A stretch of 30,898 nt of DNA, taken from IMG/VR virus record IMGVR_UViG_3300024261_000110, positions 1 through 30,898 of that record; one strand, 5' to 3'. Positions 21,559 to 28,347 of this stretch are shown in pieces (position 1 is the first letter of the stretch; every line of letters begins with the position of its first letter). A model generated the notes under the pieces. It was given only the letters and a program-made list of their open reading frames with translations, did no database searches and had not been told where the DNA came from. Position numbers and translations under genes: made by a program. The DNA is from a virus.

Positions 21559-22376
21559 TACATGGTTTTAAGGAACACTACTTAACAGAGAAAGCCTCTG
21601 AAGAGATTGTTATCTCTTTTGGTAGATTTAATCCACCAACAAATGGCCACGGTAAACTATTAACAGCAATTGCAAAGGCTGCTGGTAAGTCTACATATAA
21701 GGTATATCCATCACAAAGCGTTGATGCTAAAAAGAATCCATTGACCTTCACTGATAAAGTAAAGTTCATGCGTAAGATGTTCCCTAAGCACGCTCGATCT
21801 ATTATTATGGATAAGAGTGTTAGAAACTTCTTTGATGCATTATCAGTAGCTTATGCTGATGGTTTTAAGAAATGTACTATCGTTGTTGGTTCGGACCGAG
21901 TTAAAGAATTTGATACGGTTTTAAATAAGTATAATGGTACTAAAGGTAAGCATGGTTTTTATGACTTTACTGATGGTGTTAAAGTAGTATCGGCTGGTGA
22001 AAGAGATCCAGACTCTGACGATGTATCAGGTATGTCAGCTTCTAAACTTAGAGCAGCTGCTGAAGATAACGATCTTATTACCTTCACTAAGGGTATGCCA
22101 AAAGGATTTAAAGGTGCAGAAGCCCTGATGAATGCTGTTCGATCTGGTATGGGTCTTAAGGAATCAAGATTATTTAAACAAGACACAAAGCTCAAGCGCT
22201 TGTCGATGTTAAGAGAGAAGTATGTAAAAGGTAACCTATTCGAAGTTGGTGATGAAGTATACATTGTTGAATCCCGCGAGAAGGTCACTATAAATAAACT
22301 ATGTAGCAATTACGTAGAAGTTAATTTAAATGGAGAATCCAAGAACGTTTGGATCTCTGATATATGCAAGGAATAA
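21555..22376 (+). CDS. HxGH-type nucleotidyltransferase (cytidylyltransferase/NMNAT-like) with putative capsid-targeting N-terminus
   Basis: 273 residues. 'FGRFNPPTNGHGKLL' near residues 22-36 holds the (H/T)xGH nucleotide-binding motif. 'CTIVVGSDRVKEF' is the central strand and 'VSGMSASKLR' is the ISSTxxR-like second motif. The core is the fold of nicotinamide-mononucleotide adenylyltransferases and cytidylyltransferases; the substrate is not readable. The last 60 residues ('GDEVYIVESREKVTINKL') look like a small added beta domain. The N-terminus 'MIHGFKEHYLTEKASEE' gives an L-T-E|K site. If NAD-directed, it would fit phage NAD metabolism, an inference only. Confidence 0.82.
   Translation: MIHGFKEHYLTEKASEEIVISFGRFNPPTNGHGKLLTAIAKAAGKSTYKVYPSQSVDAKKNPLTFTDKVKFMRKMFPKHARSIIMDKSVRNFFDALSVAYADGFKKCTIVVGSDRVKEFDTVLNKYNGTKGKHGFYDFTDGVKVVSAGERDPDSDDVSGMSASKLRAAAEDNDLITFTKGMPKGFKGAEALMNAVRSGMGLKESRLFKQDTKLKRLSMLREKYVKGNLFEVGDEVYIVESREKVTINKLCSNYVEVNLNGESKNVWISDICKE
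22289..22296 (+). promoter_or_regulatory. Possible late promoter TATAAATA
   Basis: An exact box near the 3' end of the nucleotidyltransferase gene, 85 bases before the ATG of the next gene at 22381. Its coding location lowers confidence. Confidence 0.35.
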
Positions 22377-22380
22377 GAAT

Positions 22381-22602
22381 ATGAGTTATAAAAAAGAAGG
22401 CGTTTTAGCCAACAGCACAATGACAGTAGAGCAAGGTATTGTTGACAATGGCACGGGACATGTATGGATTGGTGCTAAGGGCACATTTAGTAAAGCTGAT
22501 TGCGAGGCTTTTAATGGCAAGAAGAAAGTTGAAGCTGTCAAACCTACTAAAAAGAAAGCAGATGGCCTTATGAATAAAATGAAAAAGAAATTGAAGAAAT
22601 AA
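22381..22602 (+). CDS. Small basic hypothetical protein
   Basis: 73 residues from the ATG at 22381, which has AAGGAA about 9 bases upstream; an in-frame ATG at 22330 lies within the previous gene and lacks support. 'YKKEGVLANSTMTVEQGIVDNG' suggests a small beta unit. The tail is a lysine run ('KKKADGLMNKMKKKLKK') with amphipathic helix character. Not recognised. It lies at the end of the putative head-protein cassette. Confidence 0.65.
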   Translation: MSYKKEGVLANSTMTVEQGIVDNGTGHVWIGAKGTFSKADCEAFNGKKKVEAVKPTKKKADGLMNKMKKKLKK

Positions 22603-22620
22603 ACCCCTCTTCATTATATT

Positions 22621-22980
22621 ATGCTAAAATTGACTAAAGATAACTTCGAACTATATGCGTCGAAACATTACCAGACTAAAAAATGGGCAACCACTGAAGA
22701 GTTTAAGAACGATTTAGCGCGGTTCAAATACATCAATAGACTAGTCAATCGTTATTATCGCGATGATGATTTGAAAGAGCGTTTAATACTCAACCATATT
22801 ATTACATTAGGCAATGTCTTCGGACCTAAAGTCACTAGTGAATTACTCATGGTGAAAACCGAGTGTCCATTGAAGAGTGTGATTAAAACCTTTCTGGTGT
22901 ATTTGAACTATATGCCTGAAGAAGACTATGTTGATATCGTATTAGATTCAACTATAATAAACGCATTAAGAGAATTATAA
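22621..22980 (+). CDS. Conserved hypothetical protein of marine T4-like phages
   Basis: 119 residues. The opening 'LTKDNFELYASKHYQTKKW', then 'EFKNDLARFKYINRLVNRYY' and 'LKERLILNHIITLGNVFG', closely recalls a family seen repeatedly in cyanophage and other marine T4-like genomes, with no known function. All-helical, soluble. The ATG at 22621 has no Shine-Dalgarno site, yet the N-terminus fits the family. It ends directly against the next gene (TAA-ATG), suggesting the pair works together. Confidence 0.82.
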   Translation: MLKLTKDNFELYASKHYQTKKWATTEEFKNDLARFKYINRLVNRYYRDDDLKERLILNHIITLGNVFGPKVTSELLMVKTECPLKSVIKTFLVYLNYMPEEDYVDIVLDSTIINALREL

Positions 22981-23508
22981 ATGGGAATATCAAGAGCAGC
23001 AGATTTATACTATACATACCGGTTTCTAAAAACATTAGTTACTGAGTGGAAAGATATGGATGCCTATAAAGAAGGTATCATTGATGGTGAGGGTAAGAAT
23101 CTTATTAAGGCCCGTAAGCTACTAACCACTGACCAGAAGGATGCTTATACCACCTTCCATCGTTTAGTGTTTAACATCAAACGTATCTTAGAAAAGATCC
23201 CCTTTGGTAAATCAAGAATCGCTTCGTATGCAGCAGCACTTTATCTATTAAGAGAAGAGACTGGCATGAGTGAAGAACAACTAAACAGCGCTTTAGATGA
23301 GTTGGGTGTTGATATAACACCTGATTTAAATGAAGACAATCACAATCTCCTTCCTGGAGATTATATCTTAAATGAAACTTTAACCGATCGCATGGTTAAA
23401 GGCTCAGTGATATCATTAAGTAACACTATCCCAGCGGGTTCTTTTTCTGGAATTGATATATATAAGTCTACCACCGGTATTTTATTTACTGCATATAATG
23501 TAAAATAG
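22981..23508 (+). CDS. Conserved hypothetical protein of marine T4-like phages
   Basis: 175 residues. 'DLYYTYRFLKTLVTEW', 'AYKEGIIDGEGK' and 'DAYTTFHRLVFNIKRILEKIPFGKSRIASYAAALYLLRE' match a conserved phage family of unknown role. The first 105 residues are helical and conserved; the last 60 ('GDYILNETLTDRMVKGSVI') look like a separate small beta domain. It starts immediately after the previous stop. It closes the late block; a nrd promoter follows. Confidence 0.82.
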   Translation: MGISRAADLYYTYRFLKTLVTEWKDMDAYKEGIIDGEGKNLIKARKLLTTDQKDAYTTFHRLVFNIKRILEKIPFGKSRIASYAAALYLLREETGMSEEQLNSALDELGVDITPDLNEDNHNLLPGDYILNETLTDRMVKGSVISLSNTIPAGSFSGIDIYKSTTGILFTAYNVK

Positions 23509-23544
23509 GGTTTACTTTTGCGGTAAACTATGTTATAATATAAC
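23509..23544 (+). promoter_or_regulatory. Promoter P6 of nrdA (TTTACT-17-TATAAT)
   Basis: TTTACT 23511-23516 and TATAAT 23534-23539, 17 bp apart, with TTTGCGG after the -35 box. It is the only member with TTTACT instead of TGTAC[A/T], and with TATAATATAAC downstream instead of TATAATAGAT. GGAG then precedes the nrdA ATG. Confidence 0.82.
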
Positions 23545-23580
23545 TATATTAAGTTATTTTTGAATTGAATTGGAGAAAGA

Positions 23581-25866
23581 ATGTCAGACATACATGTCAA
23601 GAAGAGAGATGGTTCTCTAGAACCTTTAGACTATGATAAAATCCACGAAGTACTAGAAGTATGTGCTGATGGATTAAATGTATCGGTATCAGATACTGCG
23701 TTAAATGCACATATCAAATTAGTTAACAAAATATCAACAGTTAACATCCATCAAACATTAGTTAAATCAGCCGCAGAAAAAATCAGTCCACAAGAACCTG
23801 ACTACGACGTGTATGCGGGCAGACTTCTTATTACACATATGAGAAAAGAAGTATATGGATCAAATGATCCTATTGACTTTTTATCGTATATTGAAAATAA
23901 TGTAAAGAACAAATTATACTCGCCTGAGATTTTAGACTTCTATTCAGACGAGGTGATCGAAGAACTTGGGTCATTCCTTGATAGAGAGAACGACTTCAAT
24001 AGAGGTTATGCTTCGATTGTTCAGATGGAAAGCAAGTACCTTATTAAAGATGTTAAGAGTGGCAAATCATTAGAGATGCCACAAGAAACATTCATGATTA
24101 TTCCAATGGTTATCTTTGCTCATGAGAAGAATAGAAAGAAACTTATTATAGATTTTTATACAGCATTGAAAGACGATGAGATCTCATTACCTACACCGAT
24201 TATATCAGGCGTAAGAACTCAGCTTAAGATGTTTAGTAGTTGTTGTAAGATTAAGATGGGTGATTCATCAGAGTCTATCTTATCTTCTGAGTATGCATTA
24301 TCGCTTATGACATCTAAGAGAGCCGGTATTGGTATTGACATGGGACCGGTTAGAGGTATTATGGCTCCGGTCAAGAACAACACCGTTAAGCATACAGGAG
24401 CACTTCCTTTATTAAAAACTGTTGAGGCTGCTTCAAAACAATTCACTCAAAATTCATTACGTACTGGCGCTACAGTAGTAAACTATCCAATCTTCAATTG
24501 GGAGATAATGGATATTCTAGAATATAAAAACAATCAAGGTTCTAATACTACTAGGGCTAGGTTCATTGATTATACAATCGGCATTCCATCAATTTTTATT
24601 GAGAGGTTAATGAAGAAGCAAGACTTTACATTGTTCTCATCAGAAGAAGTACCTGAGTTATTTGAGCATTATGGCGATACTGAAAAGTTCAATGAAGCAT
24701 ACGAGATGTATGAGAATAAGCGTGGTATTAGAAAGAACAAAATCCCGGCATCTGAAATCTTTAATAAGTTAATTAAAGAACGTGTTGGTACTGGTAGAAT
24801 CTATTTACATTTCTTAGATAACATTAATAAGCAAGGCTTGTTCTCAGAGCCAGTAACACAAACAAACTTGTGCTCAGAAATCTTCTTGCCAACTAAAGCA
24901 GTTAAGTTCGATGGGTTGAAACACACTAAATTTGATAATATCAGAGACTATGATTTAGATGATGGTATGATCTCATTATGTATTCTCGGCTGTGTTAACT
25001 TTGGCAAGCTATCTTCTATTACACGTATAGATAACTTAACTAAACTGATGGTTAGATTCTTAGATAACCTTATTGATATTCAAGAGTATCCGTTAGATGC
25101 TGCTGAGTGGCCAACGAAAGGATACAGATTCTTAGGTATTGGTATATCAGACTTTGCTCATTTCTTAGCTAAGTCAGAGGCAAGATTAGGAACAGTTAAA
25201 GCGAAAGAGTTAACACATAAGTGGGCTGAACGTTTCCAATACGGATTAATTAAAGCCTCTATGGAATTAGCTAAAGAACGTGGAGCATGTGAATACTTTG
25301 ATAGATCAGAGTATTCTAAAGGTAAGTTGCCTATTGATACCTATAATAAGAATGTAGATCAAATTGTTGATAATAAGTTATTATGCGATTGGGAAAGTTT
25401 AAGAGAAGATATTGCTAAACATGGTATGCGCAATATGTCTCTTTCTGCTATTCCTCCAACGGCGAGTTCATCATTGGTTAGTAATAGTACACAAGGTATT
25501 GATCCTATTCAAAGTGTGACAGATACATTTGAATCTGCAGCTTATACCGTTAAGAGTTTAGTTCCAGATCATGACAAAGAAAAGTACTATATGAAAGCTT
25601 GGGATATGCCAAACAATGATAGTTCTGAATACATTAAGCTTATGGCTATCCTCCAGAAGTTTATTGACCAAGGTATGAGTGTTAATCAATGGTATGACCT
25701 AACCAAAATCGAAGGAAAGATTCTAGATTCAAATAGAGTTAAAAGAGATATTATTACTGCATACAAATATGGGCTGAAGAGTTTATATTATATCAGAAGT
25801 AAAGATAAAGAAAATACTAGTGAAGTGATCCTTGAGGGTTGTGAATCTGGTGCATGTTCAATTTAA
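23581..25866 (+). CDS. nrdA: Ribonucleoside-diphosphate reductase, class I large subunit
   Basis: 761 residues, full length. Reduces NDPs to dNDPs with NrdB. An ATP-cone opens the protein ('HVKKRDGSLEPLDYDKI'). 'SSCCKI' near 218-223 holds one redox Cys. 'NLCSEI' near 429-434 holds the catalytic Asn, radical Cys and Glu. 'LCILGCVNFGK' near 463-473 supplies the partner Cys. 'NMSLSAIPPTAS' is the substrate loop, and the C-terminal 'EGCESGAC' pair accepts electrons from thioredoxin or glutaredoxin; a glutaredoxin gene lies downstream at 28093. Transcribed from P6. No intein or intron. Confidence 0.98.
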   Translation: MSDIHVKKRDGSLEPLDYDKIHEVLEVCADGLNVSVSDTALNAHIKLVNKISTVNIHQTLVKSAAEKISPQEPDYDVYAGRLLITHMRKEVYGSNDPIDFLSYIENNVKNKLYSPEILDFYSDEVIEELGSFLDRENDFNRGYASIVQMESKYLIKDVKSGKSLEMPQETFMIIPMVIFAHEKNRKKLIIDFYTALKDDEISLPTPIISGVRTQLKMFSSCCKIKMGDSSESILSSEYALSLMTSKRAGIGIDMGPVRGIMAPVKNNTVKHTGALPLLKTVEAASKQFTQNSLRTGATVVNYPIFNWEIMDILEYKNNQGSNTTRARFIDYTIGIPSIFIERLMKKQDFTLFSSEEVPELFEHYGDTEKFNEAYEMYENKRGIRKNKIPASEIFNKLIKERVGTGRIYLHFLDNINKQGLFSEPVTQTNLCSEIFLPTKAVKFDGLKHTKFDNIRDYDLDDGMISLCILGCVNFGKLSSITRIDNLTKLMVRFLDNLIDIQEYPLDAAEWPTKGYRFLGIGISDFAHFLAKSEARLGTVKAKELTHKWAERFQYGLIKASMELAKERGACEYFDRSEYSKGKLPIDTYNKNVDQIVDNKLLCDWESLREDIAKHGMRNMSLSAIPPTASSSLVSNSTQGIDPIQSVTDTFESAAYTVKSLVPDHDKEKYYMKAWDMPNNDSSEYIKLMAILQKFIDQGMSVNQWYDLTKIEGKILDSNRVKRDIITAYKYGLKSLYYIRSKDKENTSEVILEGCESGACSI

Positions 25867-25882
25867 AGAAGGAGTATATATC

Positions 25883-27046
25883 ATGAGTTGTAAAATATTT
25901 TCACTAGGTGAGACAGTACATAGTAAAGGCACAAGGTTATTTTTAGGTGAGAATTCATGTCATAGAAACATTCAGACATATCATGATCCGAAGTATCCTT
26001 GGATTCTGGACTTTGCAGAAGAGATGAGAAGTATTGGTAATTGGAGTAAGAATGAGATTGACTTATCAAAGGAGAAGAAAGACTTTGAATCACTAGATGA
26101 AGCCGGTAAGCATATCTATGAAGCAGGTTTAAAGTTTGCTATTACATTAGATAGTTGTGCTGGTCGTGCCCCTCTTCAGTTGTTTAATAATGGTGGTATA
26201 TCTAATAACCCTGAATGGGAATTATATATTACAAATCACCAGAACAATGAGTTACTGCATTCAGAGTCTTATACGGAAATGGTTCGTGCAATCTATAATG
26301 ATGTAGACCTATTCGTTGATTCTATCACATCGGATCCAGAAGTACAGAAAAGAGCTACTTCTATTTTAGGCGCATTCGATTGGGCAACAGGTGTATTTGA
26401 TAGAATGGATGCTAACTCAACCGCTGTTAATCATGGTATGGCAAAACCTTTCCCTGAAGTTGATGAAAAGATGATTAAGACTGCAATTTACAAAGCTGCA
26501 CTTGTTCTTAATATGTTTGAAGGTATTAGATTCTTCTGTACATTCGTTACTAACTGGAGTTTCTCTGAGCAACCAACTAAACTTATGGCTGGCTCAAGTA
26601 ATATCTTTAAGCTAATTGCAAGAGATGAGATGATCCATTTAGATATTGTTCAACGTGTACTTAAAATGCTACGAACAGATGAGAGTGAAGGATTCGTTGA
26701 GATTGCACAAGAGCTTGAAGATGAAACATATGAAATGTTTGAAGTAGCATATAAAGAAGAGATGGATTGGGTTGAATATCTATTCTCTAAAGGCACTCCC
26801 CTGATTGGTATGAATGAACATATCTTGAAAGAGTACATGGATTATATCTTTGTGGTACGGATGACCAACATTGGTTTAAATCCATCTAAGCTAGGTCTTG
26901 CTATTGGACATAATCCATTACCGTGGGTAGATAATTACCTTGATTCAACTAATGTTAAGAGTGCACCGCAAGAGATTGAGAGTGTTAACTACATCGCTGC
27001 TATTGATTCAAGTAAAGATGAAGACTTTGATATGGAGGATTTATAA
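25883..27046 (+). CDS. nrdB: Ribonucleoside-diphosphate reductase, class I small subunit
   Basis: 387 residues from the ATG at 25883, which has AGGAG nine bases upstream; an upstream in-frame ATG at 25832 lies within nrdA. Di-iron, tyrosyl-radical subunit. Iron ligands are visible: Glu123 and His126 in 'ELLHSESY', Glu213 in 'FEGIRFF', and Glu249 and His252 in 'RDEMIH'. Tyr130 sits four residues after His126, as the radical Tyr122 does in the E. coli enzyme. The acidic C-terminal end 'DEDFDMEDL' is the tail that docks into NrdA. It is followed after one base by the TusE/DsrC gene. Confidence 0.97.
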   Translation: MSCKIFSLGETVHSKGTRLFLGENSCHRNIQTYHDPKYPWILDFAEEMRSIGNWSKNEIDLSKEKKDFESLDEAGKHIYEAGLKFAITLDSCAGRAPLQLFNNGGISNNPEWELYITNHQNNELLHSESYTEMVRAIYNDVDLFVDSITSDPEVQKRATSILGAFDWATGVFDRMDANSTAVNHGMAKPFPEVDEKMIKTAIYKAALVLNMFEGIRFFCTFVTNWSFSEQPTKLMAGSSNIFKLIARDEMIHLDIVQRVLKMLRTDESEGFVEIAQELEDETYEMFEVAYKEEMDWVEYLFSKGTPLIGMNEHILKEYMDYIFVVRMTNIGLNPSKLGLAIGHNPLPWVDNYLDSTNVKSAPQEIESVNYIAAIDSSKDEDFDMEDL

Positions 27047-27047
27047 T

Positions 27048-27335
27048 ATGTTAGATAGAACAGGAAATGGGTACCTTGAGGATCCAACAATTTGGTCGGA
27101 AGAAATAATGTTTGAAATGGCCAAGGAAGATGACATTGTATTAACAGAGTCTATGGTAAAGCAAATTATGCAAGCAAGAGAATACTTTGAAGAGAATCAA
27201 GCCGTGCCACCAATTAGAACATTCTCTAAGTATGTTGGTATTGATAAGAAGGTGCTATTCAAAGAATGGTTGACAGGTCCAATGAAACCTATTAGTAAGT
27301 ATGGCGGAATGCCACAACCACGAGGTTGCGTGTAA
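27048..27335 (+). CDS. TusE/DsrC-family sulfur-relay protein
   Basis: 95 residues from the ATG at 27048 (GGAGG upstream). 'WSEEIMFEMAKEDDIVLTE' opens the family fold. 'YFEENQAVPPIRTFSKYVG' matches the conserved helix-turn with P-P-I-R, and the end 'GGMPQPRGCV' carries the invariant penultimate Cys (PkPtGCV). DsrC carries sulfur for dissimilatory sulfite reductase and TusE relays sulfur for tRNA 2-thiolation. Only the one conserved C-terminal Cys is visible (the second DsrC Cys, about 10 residues earlier, is absent), which fits TusE better. Placed directly after nrdB. Virus-borne members are known in marine phages; the role here is inferred. Confidence 0.9.
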   Translation: MLDRTGNGYLEDPTIWSEEIMFEMAKEDDIVLTESMVKQIMQAREYFEENQAVPPIRTFSKYVGIDKKVLFKEWLTGPMKPISKYGGMPQPRGCV

Positions 27336-27341
27336 ATAACG

Positions 27342-27376
27342 GTGTACATTTGCTGAGAAATATGTTATAATAGATA
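27342..27376 (+). promoter_or_regulatory. Promoter P7 (TGTACA-16-TATAAT)
   Basis: TGTACA 27344-27349 and TATAAT 27366-27371, with a 16-bp spacer, one shorter than its siblings, and the shared TTTGCTG element. It precedes the small membrane protein and tmRNA region and would transcribe both. Confidence 0.85.
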
Positions 27377-27386
27377 TATTAAAATG

Positions 27387-27394
27387 TATAAATA
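27387..27394 (+). promoter_or_regulatory. Late promoter TATAAATA
   Basis: An exact late box 16 bases after the -10 box of P7, in noncoding DNA. The gene at 27476 and the tmRNA could therefore be made both early and late. Confidence 0.6.
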
Positions 27395-27400
27395 AATTTG

Positions 27401-27442
27401 CTATTCGTCTGAATAGTTAATGTAAGACAACCGGGACGTTGT
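27401..27442 (+). promoter_or_regulatory. Two leader hairpins before the small membrane protein
   Basis: CTATTC (27401-27406) pairs with GAATAG (27411-27416) around GTCT. ACAAC (27427-27431) pairs with GTTGT (27438-27442) around a 6-base loop. Both lie in the leader between the promoters and the AGAGG ribosome-binding site. Role unknown. Confidence 0.45.
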
Positions 27443-27475
27443 GAAACTATTTTAAAACAACAAGAGGTAAGAAAT

Positions 27476-27694
27476 ATGTTAGATAAAATCAATGCTTGGA
27501 TCAAAGCAGGTACAGAAACTGGTGTAGCACTAATTGCATTTGCAATCGTATTACAGGTTATTTTCGGTGGAACGGTTCCATTTGTAGGTGGTGACATCAT
27601 CGCTACAATTACTGGTATCGTATCACAACTTGGTGCTCAAGGCCTAGTAGGTCTAGTAGCAGCTGCTGTACTATACAAGTTATTTAATAAGTAA
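27476..27694 (+). CDS. Small two-helix membrane protein
   Basis: 72 residues. After a short amphipathic start ('MLDKINAWIKAGTETG') come a hydrophobic helix ('VALIAFAIVLQVIFGG'), a glycine-rich turn ('FVGGDIIATITGI') and a second helix ('GLVGLVAAAVLYKLF'), ending in a lysine. Length and shape fit a holin-like or other pore or exclusion protein. Similar two-helix proteins occur in marine T4-like phages without tested function. AGAGGT precedes the ATG. Both early-type and late-type promoters lie upstream, and the tmRNA follows directly. Confidence 0.8.
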   Translation: MLDKINAWIKAGTETGVALIAFAIVLQVIFGGTVPFVGGDIIATITGIVSQLGAQGLVGLVAAAVLYKLFNK

Positions 27695-27739
27695 TAGCTC
27701 AAAGTTTAGTAGAACTTAAAACTACGAACCACTTCATAA

Positions 27740-27858
27740 TGGGAGATAAGGTTAGGCTAAAGTCTATCGAGTGCTTCCACCAAATTTGGTAATTTATTAC
27801 CATTTACTATTGATTGGAGTTATGATACACGGTGGTTCGAACCCACCCATCTCCACCA
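27740..27858 (+). ncRNA. ssrA: Circularly permuted tmRNA, acceptor piece
   Basis: The 3' end is a full tRNA-like acceptor: T-arm GGTGG (27831-27835), loop TTCGAAC, CCACC (27843-27847), acceptor strand CATCTCC (27848-27854), then A-CCA ending at 27858. CATCTCC pairs with GGGGATG at 27889-27895 (one G-U). GTTATGAT (27819-27826) pairs with ATCGTAAC (27909-27916, one G-U) to form helix P2. Both partners lie downstream, so the 3' part precedes the 5' part. A hairpin TGGTAA/TTACCA sits at 27787-27802. The 5' limit is uncertain; ATAAGGTT (27746-27753) complements AACCTTAT in the coding piece and may be the joining helix. Confidence 0.82.
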
Positions 27859-27888
27859 AAAGTGTATTATTAACAGTATGCTTTTGAT
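27859..27888 (+). other. Intervening segment of the permuted tmRNA
   Basis: Thirty bases between the CCA end of the acceptor piece and the GGGG start of the coding piece. In two-piece tmRNAs this loop is removed from the precursor by tRNA-processing enzymes. Confidence 0.65.
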
Positions 27889-28046
27889 GGGGATGACTTG
27901 GAATCGACATCGTAACAGAAGGTTAATAGTTGTAAGACCCAAAGTAAACGCTAACGCAAATACTTACGCAATCGCAGCCTGATAGGCATAGTGTGATTTG
28001 AGGATTTAGGCAGGATGAACCTTATAACCAAATCATCCTCCACCAA
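27889..28046 (+). ncRNA. ssrA: Circularly permuted tmRNA, coding (tag) piece
   Basis: Begins GGGGATGACTTGG-AATCGAC, the tmRNA 5' acceptor strand and D-loop signature. It then has the P2 strand ATCGTAAC (27909-27916). The tag frame runs from about GTA 27944 to stop TGA 27980-27982, reading VNANANTYAIAA; the E. coli tag is AANDENYALAA. The stop lies in the loop of a GCC-TGATA-GGC hairpin, as in bacterial tmRNAs. The resume codon (GTA, or the next) is inferred. After the stop, GGATGA (28013-28018) pairs with TCATCC (28033-28038). The 3' limit is uncertain. It would rescue stalled ribosomes and tag products for ClpXP-type proteases through the AIAA end. Confidence 0.83.
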
Positions 28047-28092
28047 ATTATAGTATATATAGATTGATTGATTAATTTACAGGAATGATTAA

Positions 28093-28347
28093 ATGAACCA
28101 CAATATTATATGGACAACTAACTACTGTCCATTTTGTGACAAAGCAAAGAGGCTTTTAGACAAAGCTAACATTGAATATGAAACACGGCTAGTTGATGAA
28201 GTGCAATGGACTAAAGCTGACTTACTAACATTAGCGCCTAACGCTACAACATACCCGCAAATCTTTTTAAACGATAACCATATTGGTGGTTCTGACGAAT
28301 TAGAAGCATATCTATTTTTAGAGGAGACTTCTTTCGATGATCTGTAG
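28093..28347 (+). CDS. Glutaredoxin
   Basis: 84 residues, the usual size of phage glutaredoxins. The 'CPFC' active site is at residues 12-15, 'YPQIFLNDNHIGGSDEL' carries the cis-Pro and the glutathione-binding GG(S)D, and the fold is otherwise standard. A dithiol glutaredoxin can reduce the C-terminal Cys pair of the NrdA encoded upstream. AGGA lies 10 bases before the ATG. Its 3' end overlaps the zinc-ribbon gene by 11 bases. Confidence 0.93.
   Translation: MNHNIIWTTNYCPFCDKAKRLLDKANIEYETRLVDEVQWTKADLLTLAPNATTYPQIFLNDNHIGGSDELEAYLFLEETSFDDL

Noticed and set aside
25832-25882. N-terminal extension of NrdB into the end of nrdA
   Set aside because: The ATG at 25883 has a strong AGGAG site and matches the family start.
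26940-27047. N-terminal extension of the TusE/DsrC gene into nrdB
   Set aside because: The ATG at 27048 has GGAGG upstream and gives the normal family length.
27695-27780. A tRNA in the stretch ending TTCCACCA, with a D-arm-like TAGCTC and a CATAA loop
   Set aside because: The acceptor strands do not pair, the anticodon stem fails and no T-arm can be formed.
27889-28046. Ordinary one-piece tmRNA ending at the CCTCCACCA near 28046
   Set aside because: No T-arm precedes this end and its pairing with GGGGATG needs a bulge, whereas the upstream CATCTCC-ACCA has a perfect T-arm and pairs in both P1 and P2.
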